Shown piece by piece: positions 9,176-17,641 of a stretch of 64,000 nt of DNA. Numbering within the stretch: position 1 is the stretch's first letter; each line of letters starts with the position of its first letter. The DNA comes from Lachnospiraceae bacterium (GTDB taxonomy: Bacteria; Bacillota; Clostridia; Lachnospirales; Lachnospiraceae). The translations under genes were made by a program, and so were the position numbers. The stretch is from assembly GCA_017634975.1 (NCBI GenBank), contig JAGBMJ010000004.1, forward strand, positions 52,502 through 116,501. Direction: 5' to 3'. The notes under the pieces were generated by a model. It was not told the origin of the DNA and ran no database searches. It was given only the letters and a program-made list of their open reading frames with translations.

Positions 9176-9277
9176 TTATGACGAAGTCATAATTCTGCAT
9201 CAAGCTGAGCGAAATGGCAGGACGCCGAGGAAGTCCTGCCGATACCTTAGAGCGAAGCTTGAGAGGCTTGATAGGTA
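9170..9277 (+). ncRNA. Structured intercistronic RNA element inside the amino-acid oxidation operon
   Basis: The 116-nt gap between the BFD gene and the next start is packed with pairing. Outer stem GCTTGA 9170-9175 / TCAAGC 9200-9205 encloses a perfect TTATGAC-GAA-GTCATAA hairpin (9176-9192). A second perfect 8-bp hairpin GGCAGGAC/GTCCTGCC spans 9216-9240. A third weaker stem TACCT 9243-9247 / AGGTA 9273-9277 encloses AAGC/GCTT. The first stem includes the stop codon of the upstream gene. AGCGAAGCTTGA occurs twice (near 9165 and 9252). Role unknown: mRNA processing, stability or differential expression are possible. I do not recognise a known riboswitch. Confidence 0.5.
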
Positions 9278-9291
9278 CAGGGAGGGATTAT

Positions 9292-10434
9292 ATGGAAGCG
9301 AAAAACAGTGCAGATGTAATAGTGATCGGGGCCGGGATCATCGGATGCGCCATCAGCTATTACCTGAGAAAAAGAGGAAAAAGCGTGATCGTTCTGGAAG
9401 GGAGTGACAACATCGGAAACGGCGGATCTTCCAGAAACGGCGGTGGTGTAAGACAGTCCGGCCGTGATCCCAGGGAACTGCCGCTGGCAATGTACGGGAT
9501 CAAGAATCTGTGGCCGGGACTTTCCGAGGAACTGGGTGTGAACTGTGAGTATCACAAAGAAGGAAACCTGAGACTCGGAAAAACGCCGGAACATTTAAAG
9601 ATCCTGCAGGGATTGACGGACAGAGCAGTAGCATGCGGGCTGGATGTAAAGATGATTGATGCGGCGGAAGTAAAAAAGATCAATCCGCATCTTTCCGATG
9701 AAGTGATCGGAGCCAGCTGGTGTCCGACTGACGGTCATGCAAACCCTCTGGTGACTACATTGGCATTTTATAAAAAAGCCAGAGAGATGGGAGTACGTTT
9801 TATTACCGGAGAAAAGGTGGAAAGATTACGTAAGGTAAAAGGAAGACTGAGGGAAGTATATACCAAGGATAATGTGTATAAGGGCGAGTATGTGGTGGTG
9901 GCAGCCGGATACGAATCCAGAGATATCCTGGCAACCGTCGGTGTGGATGTACCGATGCATAAGGAACTGGTGGAGTGTCTGGTGACCGAAGCGGAACCCC
10001 ATATGTTCAATCAGATGCTCGGTACTGCAGAGGCGGACTTTTACGGACACCAGTCGGATCACGGCTCCTTTGTATTCGGTGGAATGTCCGGACTGGAGCT
10101 GAACAATAAAAACACCGGACCGAAGAATTCGCCGAGTAACGCAGCGATCACAGCCCCTTGTATCTGTCGCGGCATAATGAAATACTTCCCGGCGCTGGAG
10201 GATGCAAAGATCGTAAGAACCTGGGCAGGATACCTGGACATCTGCCAGGATGGTGTTCCGGTTTTGGGATTTGTCGATGAAGTACCTGGACTTGTAGTAG
10301 CCTGTGCCTTTTCCGGACACGGTTTCGGCATCGGACCGGCAGTAGGCGAGCAGATGGCGATGCTGATCTGTGAAGGAAAGACTTCCGTGGATATTTCCGG
10401 ATTACAGTACGGCAGATTCAAGGCAAAGATCTGA
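9292..10434 (+). CDS. FAD-dependent amino-acid oxidoreductase (DAO family, HcnC/beta subunit-like)
   Basis: 380 aa from ATG 9292, chosen because AGGGAGG at 9279-9285 is well placed; an in-frame start 78 bp upstream would run through the structured RNA element. Nucleotide-binding GAGIIGCAISYYL is at residues 13-25, and the C-terminal GHGFGIGPAVG is typical of the DAO/sarcosine-oxidase-beta fold. It is the likely substrate-oxidising subunit, taking a hydride from the alpha carbon of an amino acid (D-proline, D-hydroxyproline or glycine-like) to give an imino acid. Exact substrate unknown. Confidence 0.88.
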   Translation: MEAKNSADVIVIGAGIIGCAISYYLRKRGKSVIVLEGSDNIGNGGSSRNGGGVRQSGRDPRELPLAMYGIKNLWPGLSEELGVNCEYHKEGNLRLGKTPEHLKILQGLTDRAVACGLDVKMIDAAEVKKINPHLSDEVIGASWCPTDGHANPLVTTLAFYKKAREMGVRFITGEKVERLRKVKGRLREVYTKDNVYKGEYVVVAAGYESRDILATVGVDVPMHKELVECLVTEAEPHMFNQMLGTAEADFYGHQSDHGSFVFGGMSGLELNNKNTGPKNSPSNAAITAPCICRGIMKYFPALEDAKIVRTWAGYLDICQDGVPVLGFVDEVPGLVVACAFSGHGFGIGPAVGEQMAMLICEGKTSVDISGLQYGRFKAKI

Positions 10435-10477
10435 TGCCTTGTTCTGAATAAAGAAGAGAGATAAGGGAGGAGAGATT

Positions 10478-10855
10478 ATGAAGGTAGCGATTGAAGAATT
10501 GTCGAAAGTGGAGATCATCACCAAGGAAGCGAAGGTGGCAGAACTGACAAGGGAATTTGGAAAGTTCGGGATCACCGGAATGACCGTATACGATGCTTTG
10601 GGATGCGGTGTACAGCTGGGAACGCAGGAATACGAAGTGGAAAAGAATACACAGCCGCAACTGTTGCCGAAGCAGATCGTGATGGTGGTGCTTCCTTCCA
10701 AAGAAGTGGACGGTTTTCTGGAGTTTGTGGAAAAAGCATTGTACACCGGGCATATCGGAGACGGTAAAATATTTGTTTCTCCGGTGACAAATGCCGTACG
10801 AGTACGAACCGGTGAAGAAGGAATGGATGCCCTGAAAGAAGGAACGCTCGATTAA
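10478..10855 (+). CDS. PII (GlnB/GlnK)-like signal protein
   Basis: 125 aa. PII landmarks are visible: FGITGMTVYD leading to the T-loop, LPKQIVMVVLP after it, the B-loop TGHIGDGKIFVSPV, and the C-loop VRVRTGEEG. These form the nucleotide/2-oxoglutarate binding cleft. The T-loop has the normal length, but the position of the uridylylated Tyr51 is Thr, and Gln39 is kept. The N-terminus is several residues longer than GlnB. PII proteins control transporters and enzymes by T-loop docking; the next gene is an APC permease, an obvious candidate partner. Confidence 0.85.
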   Translation: MKVAIEELSKVEIITKEAKVAELTREFGKFGITGMTVYDALGCGVQLGTQEYEVEKNTQPQLLPKQIVMVVLPSKEVDGFLEFVEKALYTGHIGDGKIFVSPVTNAVRVRTGEEGMDALKEGTLD

Positions 10856-10870
10856 GGAGGTGTGGTGCTT

Positions 10871-12277
10871 ATGGAAGAAAAGAAGATCGGGTTGGCAAGT
10901 GTGGTTGCAACAGGCGTCGGACTGGTCGTGGCATCGAGCTGTTTATTGACTCTGGGAATCGGCGCAGGAAGTATCGGGACAACATTTATTATCACGATGG
11001 TGATCGCTTGTCTGGTCAATATCTTCACACTGTTGTCCATTGCGGAATTAAATGCTCTGATGCCGAATCTGACCGGCGGACTCGCGCAGTTTTCACTGGC
11101 TTGCGTCGGACCTTTTGTAACCATCATATGTATGGTCGGCGGATACATTCTTTGTAACTCGCTGGCAGGATCCGTGGAAGGTGCGGTATTCGGAAATGCT
11201 TTTGCAGAGATGTTTGCGGAATACGGGATCCCGGCCTGGGTATTTACGGTGATCCTGATCGCGTTTCTGGTGATCACTAACTTAAATGGTGTGGATGTAT
11301 TTGTAAAGGTGCAGGATTTTGTGGCGTATGCGTTGATCCTTTCGCTTGTAGCGATGGGGGTACTCGGAGCTCTCGGGATCGGAACCGGCGAGATCGTAGA
11401 ACAGCCGGAAGCTCTGGCAACGGATTTCGGAAGCGTTACAAGTCTTTGTGGTGTAGCATTCTTCCTCTTTGTCGGTGGGGAATATGTCGTACCTTTGAAC
11501 AAAAACTGCAAAAATGCTAAGAGAGATATTCCTCTCGGAATGGTGATCAGTATGTTGATCATTCTCGGTATGCAGACGTTCCTTACGCTTGGATTTAAGA
11601 ACTATACCAACTGGGAAGACCTGGCGGGAAGTACCACACCCCAGATGCTGTACGGACAGGCGCTTTTGGGACCGTTCGGAAGATATTGGATGCTGGTCAT
11701 TACATTGCTGGCAGCGATCAGTTCGGTAAATACGATCCTCGGATCCCTGGCATACATCCTGATGGGAATGTCCAAGATCGGGCTGCTTCCGGAATTTTTT
11801 CAGAAGACGAACAAGAAAGGTGCACCGTATATCGGGATTTTTCTGGAGATGGCAATCTTTGTAGTATTGAATATAACAGGACTCTCCTCGGCAGATTCGA
11901 TCTCCTATATGATCTCGGTACTGGCAGTATTGTGGCTTATCAGCTATATCGTATCGAATATTAATGTGATCCTTCTCCGAAGAAGGCTCCCGGATGCACC
12001 GAGAAACTTTAAGACACCGCTAGGTTATACGGTACCTATTCTCGGGATCCTCGGATCGGCGTATATGATCTACAGCATCGATCCGTCCTGGGAAGTAAAG
12101 CTGTCGCTTTACAAGGTAGTCCTGATTACATTGGTCGTACTCGGAATCTACTCGTTCGTATGGGTTAAGACAAAAGTGAAACGACCGTTATTTAAACCCT
12201 ATGCCATCAAGGAAGTCATGGCAATGGAAAACGAACTGTATCTCAGTTATCACAGCGCAAAAAAGCGTGTGAAATAA
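10871..12277 (+). CDS. APC-superfamily amino acid permease
   Basis: 468 aa with about 12 membrane segments. It starts with GLASVVATGVGLVVASSCLL, where the unwound TM1 glycine-rich motif of amino acid/polyamine permeases is expected. I prefer ATG 10871; AAGGAGG 10854-10860 gives a spacer of 10 nt, while GTG 10865 is also possible. It lies 15 bp after the PII-like gene and before the OCD-family gene. The likely role is import of the amino acid oxidised by this operon. Confidence 0.9.
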   Translation: MEEKKIGLASVVATGVGLVVASSCLLTLGIGAGSIGTTFIITMVIACLVNIFTLLSIAELNALMPNLTGGLAQFSLACVGPFVTIICMVGGYILCNSLAGSVEGAVFGNAFAEMFAEYGIPAWVFTVILIAFLVITNLNGVDVFVKVQDFVAYALILSLVAMGVLGALGIGTGEIVEQPEALATDFGSVTSLCGVAFFLFVGGEYVVPLNKNCKNAKRDIPLGMVISMLIILGMQTFLTLGFKNYTNWEDLAGSTTPQMLYGQALLGPFGRYWMLVITLLAAISSVNTILGSLAYILMGMSKIGLLPEFFQKTNKKGAPYIGIFLEMAIFVVLNITGLSSADSISYMISVLAVLWLISYIVSNINVILLRRRLPDAPRNFKTPLGYTVPILGILGSAYMIYSIDPSWEVKLSLYKVVLITLVVLGIYSFVWVKTKVKRPLFKPYAIKEVMAMENELYLSYHSAKKRVK

Positions 12278-12305
12278 AAAACACAATTCAGGAGGGAAAA
12301 AAATT

Positions 12306-13448
12306 ATGGCAGACACAAGGATCGATCTTCTTTATTTAAGCGAGCCGGATATGTTGAAGGCCGGTGTAAATGATGTGGTAGCTTGTACCGAATGTATGGA
12401 AGAATTACTGATCACTCTGGATAAGGGCGATTACCTGATGGGCGGCGAGAACGGAAACTCTCACGGAACCATGATCACATTTCCGGAAAACCCGCCGTTC
12501 CCGAACATGCCGAAGGCGGGACCGGACAGACGTTTTATGGCGATGCCTGCTTATGTCGGTGGCGAGACGGCAATGGCCGGTATGAAGTGGTATGGATCCA
12601 ACGTAGAGAACCGAGAGAAAGGTCTTCCGAGATCTATCCTGATGGTCATGCTGAATGATAAGGATACCGGAGCACCGCTGGCACTGATGTCAGCCAACCT
12701 GTTATCCGCATATCGTACCTCCGGTATTCCGGGAGCCGGCGTAAAAAATCTGGCAGTAAAGGATGCAAAGGTGCTCGGTATCGTAGGCCCGGGCGTTATC
12801 AATATCACCGCGATCGAAACGTTTGCAGCATTGCGTCCGACTCTGGATACCCTAAAGATCAAGGGCCGTGGCAAGGCATCCATAGACCGTTGTATCAGTT
12901 TTGTAAAGGAACACCTGCCGCAGTTTAAGACCATTACGGTAGTGGATACTCTGGAAGAATGTGTTCGCGATTCCGATATCCTGAGTTTTGCAACCTCTAC
13001 TTCTATGGGGATGGACCGCAGTCAGTATCCGCTGGTCAAGGAAGAGTGGATCAAGCCGGGGGCTCTGTTCTGTGTACCGGGTTCCTGTGACTTTTCGGAT
13101 GAGTATATCTGCAGTGGCAAGGCGAAGCTGGTCTGCGATAATATCAAACTATACGAAGCGTGGGCAGAAGAGTATACTTATCCGACCTATAACATGGTTT
13201 ATATTCCCGGATGTCTGTGGCTGGATCTGGTACATGACGGTAAAATGAGTAAAGACAAGATCATTAACCTTGGAGCAATCCTGGCAGGTAAACAGGAAGG
13301 CAGAAAGTCGGATGATGAAGTTATCATATATTCCGTAGGCGGTATGCCGGTGGAGGATGTCGCATGGGGCAAGAAGTGCTACGAGAAAGCATTGAAGCTT
13401 GGCATCGGTACCAAACTGAACCTTTGGGAACAGCCTTATCTGTTCTAA
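12306..13448 (+). CDS. Ornithine cyclodeaminase/mu-crystallin family protein
   Basis: 380 aa, slightly longer than classical OCD. It has the family core, with SAYRTSGIPGAGVKNLA near 138-154 followed by the NAD-binding LGIVGPGVINITAIETF near 157-174. Members are ornithine cyclodeaminase, alanine dehydrogenase and ketimine/pyrroline-2-carboxylate reductase. In an operon making an imino acid, a ketimine reductase role is plausible: for D-proline oxidation it would yield L-proline. From memory, close clostridial relatives are sometimes labelled tyramine oxidase subunit B, a name I cannot verify. Last gene of the operon; a terminator follows. Confidence 0.85.
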   Translation: MADTRIDLLYLSEPDMLKAGVNDVVACTECMEELLITLDKGDYLMGGENGNSHGTMITFPENPPFPNMPKAGPDRRFMAMPAYVGGETAMAGMKWYGSNVENREKGLPRSILMVMLNDKDTGAPLALMSANLLSAYRTSGIPGAGVKNLAVKDAKVLGIVGPGVINITAIETFAALRPTLDTLKIKGRGKASIDRCISFVKEHLPQFKTITVVDTLEECVRDSDILSFATSTSMGMDRSQYPLVKEEWIKPGALFCVPGSCDFSDEYICSGKAKLVCDNIKLYEAWAEEYTYPTYNMVYIPGCLWLDLVHDGKMSKDKIINLGAILAGKQEGRKSDDEVIIYSVGGMPVEDVAWGKKCYEKALKLGIGTKLNLWEQPYLF

Positions 13449-13480
13449 ATAAATCTCTCCTGTAGTATCTCTAAAGAAGG

Positions 13481-13513
13481 CGCCTCGTCTTACACAGATG
13501 GGGCGTTTTCTGT
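13481..13513 (+). terminator. Terminator of the ridA-OCD operon
   Basis: CGCCTCGTC pairs with GATGGGGCG (with G-T pairs) around a 7-nt loop and is followed by TTTTCTGTT, 32 bp after the stop at 13448. Confidence 0.75.
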
Positions 13514-13540
13514 TGCCGAGACAAACCGGAATTTGAATAA

Positions 13541-13577
13541 ATCTATGATTGCAATAGATGACGGAGTATAGTATAGT
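13541..13577 (+). promoter_or_regulatory. Promoter with an overlapping LysR-like box upstream of the RelA-like gene
   Basis: TTGCAA (13549-13554) and TATAGT (13572-13577) are exactly 17 bp apart, a good vegetative promoter. The -35 lies inside the inverted repeat ATCTAT-N7-ATAGAT (13541-13559). That repeat contains the same CTAT-N7-ATAG pattern as the box in front of metE. Confidence 0.6.
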
Positions 13578-13592
13578 AAAATCAAATGAGGC

Positions 13593-13619
13593 AAAGGCGT
13601 CCGTGAAGGACGCCTTTTT
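13593..13619 (+). terminator. Promoter-proximal terminator in the leader of the RelA-like gene
   Basis: AAAGGCGTCC (13593-13602), a 5-nt loop and GGACGCCTTT form a perfect 10-bp stem ending in five T. It begins about 10 nt after the start expected from the promoter at 13549-13577 and lies 39 nt before the ATG at 13658, so it must be read through for the gene to be expressed. It is either an attenuator or marks a very short RNA. Confidence 0.7.
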
Positions 13620-13657
13620 GCGTTACAGGAACTGCATTACGAGGAGCGATATTTTAT

Positions 13658-14647
13658 ATGATCAGTCTGAATGATTACTTATATTCCGGCAATACTGTGT
13701 TAAAAATCCTGCTGCAGTACTCGGCGGATTTGAAGAAAGAGGCGATCGAGACGGGAAATACGATCGACCTGGCACACAGTAATTTCCTGGTACAGATCAT
13801 AGAACTGCTGGAGCATACGGATTTCCTGACTTCACAGTCCCAGCGGATCAAGGAATTTTATCTGTATATGACGCAGAAGTATCCGTTCCTGGCATTTACA
13901 TTTAAGGGGCGGATCAAGTCGCTGATCCGGGCGGAAGAGAAGTTTAACGCATATGTACTGGAGTATATCTACAATTACTATAAAGCAAACGAACGCTATC
14001 CGTCGGATGCGGAAATCAAGAACAATCTCCACTGTTTCCGCGACCTGATCGCGTACCGGATCGTGATCTCCCTTCCGGTATGCCACATTCAGGAAGGAGA
14101 GAGCCGGGAAGAACAGGAAAAAACCTATCTGTATGAGATCGCGAATGCGCTGCCGGCGTTCCTGGAAGAACGGGGATTTACTTCGGAAATGTCCGGGCAT
14201 ACCGATGCAGACTGTTCGGAGGCGCTGGATGAGAACAACCGGTTCTATTATAGGGATTATGTTCTTTCGCCGCGGCCTTCCGGGTATCAGTCGCTGCATA
14301 TTACTTTTTATGATAATCTGGCCCGCTGCTATACGGAAGTACAGCTTCGTACTAAGGATATGGATGACTTTGCAGAGATCGGGGATGCAAATCATTTCGG
14401 CTACGAAAAGACGCAGGAGGAATCAAGAAGCAAGCGGGATATCATTCCGGAAGGGGAGTGCCGGGTTTTTGATGAAGCATACAGGCGGCTGAAACTGTTG
14501 CAGGAACTGGAACTGGCTGAAGTAGATGTCAATATGTTTAAGGCATTCAACAATCAGCTGATCAACGATGGCTGTGGTCTGTTCCGCGGCCGGCAGATCT
14601 TGCCGTTTGAGCATTTGTCGCGGTTTCAGTATGATGCGATCGGCTGA
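13658..14647 (+). CDS. RelA/SpoT-domain (p)ppGpp synthetase-like protein
   Basis: 329 aa. The RelA_SpoT nucleotidyltransferase core is visible in the middle: FRDLIAYRIVISLP near 127-140, YVLSPRPSGYQSLHITF near 207-223 and EVQLRTKDMDDFAEIG near 232-247. These match the synthetase Gly and substrate loops, including the catalytic Glu of EVQ(L/I)RT. There is no HD hydrolase domain and no TGS/ACT region. The N-terminal 100 residues are helical and not assigned. It is larger than RelP/RelQ small synthetases and could make alarmone or be a toxin-like relative; no antitoxin gene is adjacent. Confidence 0.75.
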   Translation: MISLNDYLYSGNTVLKILLQYSADLKKEAIETGNTIDLAHSNFLVQIIELLEHTDFLTSQSQRIKEFYLYMTQKYPFLAFTFKGRIKSLIRAEEKFNAYVLEYIYNYYKANERYPSDAEIKNNLHCFRDLIAYRIVISLPVCHIQEGESREEQEKTYLYEIANALPAFLEERGFTSEMSGHTDADCSEALDENNRFYYRDYVLSPRPSGYQSLHITFYDNLARCYTEVQLRTKDMDDFAEIGDANHFGYEKTQEESRSKRDIIPEGECRVFDEAYRRLKLLQELELAEVDVNMFKAFNNQLINDGCGLFRGRQILPFEHLSRFQYDAIG

Positions 14648-14703
14648 AATATGTATATGGAAAGTGACTGTGTATAAGCATAATAAGAGAGGGATTAACC
14701 AAA

Positions 14704-16656
14704 ATGAAAAATCGTCTGATCAAGGTAGCGGCGGTCATACCCGGACTGCGGGTCGGAGATGTGACTTATAATGAGCAGGAAATCGTAAAGATGATCCGGG
14801 ACTCTGCAGACTGCGGGCTTCTGGTATTTCCGGAGCTGTGTATCACCGGGTATACTTCGGCGGATCTGTTTCTGAGTGATCTGCTGCTGGAAAAGGCAGA
14901 AGAGGCACTGGTGAGGATCGCAAAGGAAACCGAGGCGTCAAGACAGACGGTGGTTGTGGGCGTGCCCATACGATATGAGAACGGACTGTACAACTGTGGT
15001 GCCATTTTATCAGAAGGGAAAATCAGGGCACTGATCCCGAAAATCTATCTGCCGAACTATTCGGAATTTTATGAATGCCGCTGGTTTGCTTCCGGAAAAG
15101 GTATAGCAGACAAGAATGTCCGTATCGGCGGGGAAGAGATCCCGTTCGGAACGGATCTGCTGGCGGAGGATGCCGTTAGCGGTGCGGTGCTTGGCGTGGA
15201 AATCTGTGAAGATCTGTGGGTGCCGGATAAGCCCAGCACGCATGCAGCGCTGGCGGGAGCCAATATCATTGCAAATCCGTCGGCATCGGATGAACTGATC
15301 GGTAAGCAGGAATACCGCAGGGAACTGGTGAAGCAGCAGAGCGGTTCCTGCTACTGTGCATACGTATATGCTTCTGCAGGGACAAATGAGAGCAGTACGG
15401 ATCTGGTCTTTTCCGGTGCGGCAGTGATCGCGCAGAACGGAAGCGTATTGGCGGAGCAGATCTTTCCGGAGTATCCGAGCAAAAAGACAGCCTTGATCGA
15501 TACGGGCTGTATGATGCATGATCGCAGAAGGCAGAATACCTTTGGGAATGACGCAACGGTAAAGTATCGGAGAGTGTCGGTAAAAATTCCTGCGGTCGGT
15601 ATGGACGCGGTGGGAATCGAAGAACTGGCGAGGATCTTAAAAGAGCATGACTATCCGGTTGCAAGGAATCCCTTTGTGCCGGGAAATGGGGAGATCCTGG
15701 ATGATCGTTGCCGCAAGATCCTGCAGATTCAGGCGAACGGACTGGCGACCAGAGTACGGTCTACCGGCATTCACAATCTGGTGATCGGTATTTCGGGCGG
15801 GCTGGATTCCACGCTGGCATTGCTGGTATGCGCGGAAGCCAAAAAGCTGGTGCCGGAGATCCATATCATCAGCTATACCATGCCGAATGAAGGGAATACT
15901 TCCGGACTTACTTATGAGAATGCGTCGAAACTGATGGAACTGCTTTCGGATGAAGTGCATGAGATACCGATACGGGAAGGCGTGGATCTGCATTTGAAGC
16001 AGCTGGGACATGAACTGACGTACCAGGGTGAGGGAGACAATGCCTACGAAAATGCGCAGGCCAGGATGCGGACCTATCTTCTGATGGATGCAGCGAATAT
16101 GAAAAATGCTCTGGTTGTCGGAACCGGGGATCTGTCGGAACTGGCGCTGGGGTGGTGTACCTATAATGGTGATCATATGTCGATGTACGCGGTGAATGCA
16201 TCTGTACCGAAAACGCTGGTGAAATATATCTGCCGGTCGTATGCGGAAATATGCGGTAATATCGAACTGAAAAAAGTGCTTCTCTCGATCTGCGATACGC
16301 CGATCTCCCCGGAGCTGACACCGAGTGTAGATGGAAAGATCGCGCAGAAGACCGAAGAGAAGATCGGAAAGTACGATCTGAATGATTTCTTTTTGTTCTA
16401 CACACTACGTTATGGGTTCGCACCCGCAAGGACAGCAGCTTATGCGATGCGGGCATATCCGGAACTGCAGGCGGATACTGTACGAGAGGCGGCAAGAAAA
16501 TTCTTTATCCGCTTTTTTTCGCAGCAATTTAAGCGCAGCTGTCTGCCGGACGGACCGAAAGTGGGATCCGTGACGCTGTCGCCCAGAGGGGACTGGAGAA
16601 TGCCAAGTGATGCTTCTGTGAAACTATGGCTGGAGGAATTGACGGAGGAAAAGTAG
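14704..16656 (+). CDS. nadE: Glutamine-dependent NAD+ synthetase
   Basis: 650 aa. The N-terminal glutaminase (nitrilase fold, residues 1-280) has the triad Glu in FPELCITGY, Lys in PKIYLPNYSEF and Cys in VEICEDLWVP. The C-terminal amidotransferase domain (about 330-650) has the PP-loop SGGLDSTLALLV near 363. Ammonia released from glutamine is used to amidate deamido-NAD+. The two-domain length fits the glutamine-dependent class. It is transcribed alone and faces a convergent lipoprotein gene. Confidence 0.96.
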   Translation: MKNRLIKVAAVIPGLRVGDVTYNEQEIVKMIRDSADCGLLVFPELCITGYTSADLFLSDLLLEKAEEALVRIAKETEASRQTVVVGVPIRYENGLYNCGAILSEGKIRALIPKIYLPNYSEFYECRWFASGKGIADKNVRIGGEEIPFGTDLLAEDAVSGAVLGVEICEDLWVPDKPSTHAALAGANIIANPSASDELIGKQEYRRELVKQQSGSCYCAYVYASAGTNESSTDLVFSGAAVIAQNGSVLAEQIFPEYPSKKTALIDTGCMMHDRRRQNTFGNDATVKYRRVSVKIPAVGMDAVGIEELARILKEHDYPVARNPFVPGNGEILDDRCRKILQIQANGLATRVRSTGIHNLVIGISGGLDSTLALLVCAEAKKLVPEIHIISYTMPNEGNTSGLTYENASKLMELLSDEVHEIPIREGVDLHLKQLGHELTYQGEGDNAYENAQARMRTYLLMDAANMKNALVVGTGDLSELALGWCTYNGDHMSMYAVNASVPKTLVKYICRSYAEICGNIELKKVLLSICDTPISPELTPSVDGKIAQKTEEKIGKYDLNDFFLFYTLRYGFAPARTAAYAMRAYPELQADTVREAARKFFIRFFSQQFKRSCLPDGPKVGSVTLSPRGDWRMPSDASVKLWLEELTEEK

Positions 16657-16686
16657 AAATGCAACCGTCCCCTTGGATTGGCGATA

Positions 16687-17508
16687 CTATTCTTCGGGGA
16701 GGGCATAGAATCCTTCTAACAGAGAAGCCGTATCTTCCATTCCGCGGGATCCTGCAACGCCACAGGTGACGATGTAGTTATCGCAGAAAATGATAGCTTG
16801 GGCTTCCTGAAACGGAACGCCGTTGACCGTGCAGGAAATCCAGAGTGTATTGTGTTCTTCACCGAATACATTCATGGGATGTAGCTCCATGCTGATATCC
16901 TCTGCGCTCCAAGCTTCCAGATATTGAGGCAAAGTATCCATAACCTGTTTGAGATAGGCTTCTTCCGAGGGCTTTCTTACGTAAGGAGAGTTTTTTTCAA
17001 CAGTGATCCGTACAGAAGATCTGCCGTCAAGAGGAGTAGCGTTCATAGCAGTAAACACTTTACCGCTATCCAGAGCGGCTGCGATATCCTCCGAGTTCAT
17101 CCATTCTTTGGCTCCTTCCTGGTCCTGCATGATTTCTTCCTCGGAAAGATAATTCCAGGTCGCATCTTTCAGTTCGTAACCGATCCCGAAAAACTCATTT
17201 TCATAGATATCGCCGTCATAGTGACCAAGAAGGGGATTTTCCTCTTTTGTTTCCTCTTCGGTATCTTCGCCGGCATTTCCCTGTGCATCGTTTTCCGACT
17301 GGTCAGGTTCTAAGGTTTCCCTGCTTTCTACGGGCGTTTCTTCCGATTCCGAAACCTCACCGTTATCTTTTATCGCAAAGGTTTTGACAAAAGGCTCTGC
17401 CGGTGCATTGGACACGATCGGAGCATCGGTTTTTCCGCAGGCCACAGTGCCCAGACACAGTATAGAAGCAAAAGCAACGGGGAGTATTTTTTTGTTCAGC
17501 AGATTCAT
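16687..17508 (-). CDS. Putative lipoprotein of unknown function
   Basis: 273 aa. The signal peptide ends in a lipobox (LGTVAC; lipidated Cys24). An acidic Glu/Asp-rich linker runs from about 50 to 95 (many Glu, Asn and Thr), then a globular domain follows. The globular part resembles the general type of clostridial stress or DUF lipoproteins with no enzymatic motif that I can see. AAGGAGGATC is well placed before the ATG. Convergent to nadE with 30 bp between stops. Confidence 0.75.
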   Translation of the reverse strand: MNLLNKKILPVAFASILCLGTVACGKTDAPIVSNAPAEPFVKTFAIKDNGEVSESEETPVESRETLEPDQSENDAQGNAGEDTEEETKEENPLLGHYDGDIYENEFFGIGYELKDATWNYLSEEEIMQDQEGAKEWMNSEDIAAALDSGKVFTAMNATPLDGRSSVRITVEKNSPYVRKPSEEAYLKQVMDTLPQYLEAWSAEDISMELHPMNVFGEEHNTLWISCTVNGVPFQEAQAIIFCDNYIVTCGVAGSRGMEDTASLLEGFYALPEE

Positions 17509-17641
17509 TTTGATCCTCCTTCGGTATAATACTGTATGATATCATGGGAGAATGCGTACAGACAACATAGTGGAGGTTGCAACTATGCTACTGTAAGGTG
17601 CGGTGTTACTTGAAAAGGAATCGGATTTTTTTTGGTTTTAC

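Noticed and set aside
16660-16680. ACCGTCCCC after nadE as a repeat copy
   Set aside because: A 9-bp match without arms; too short to call.
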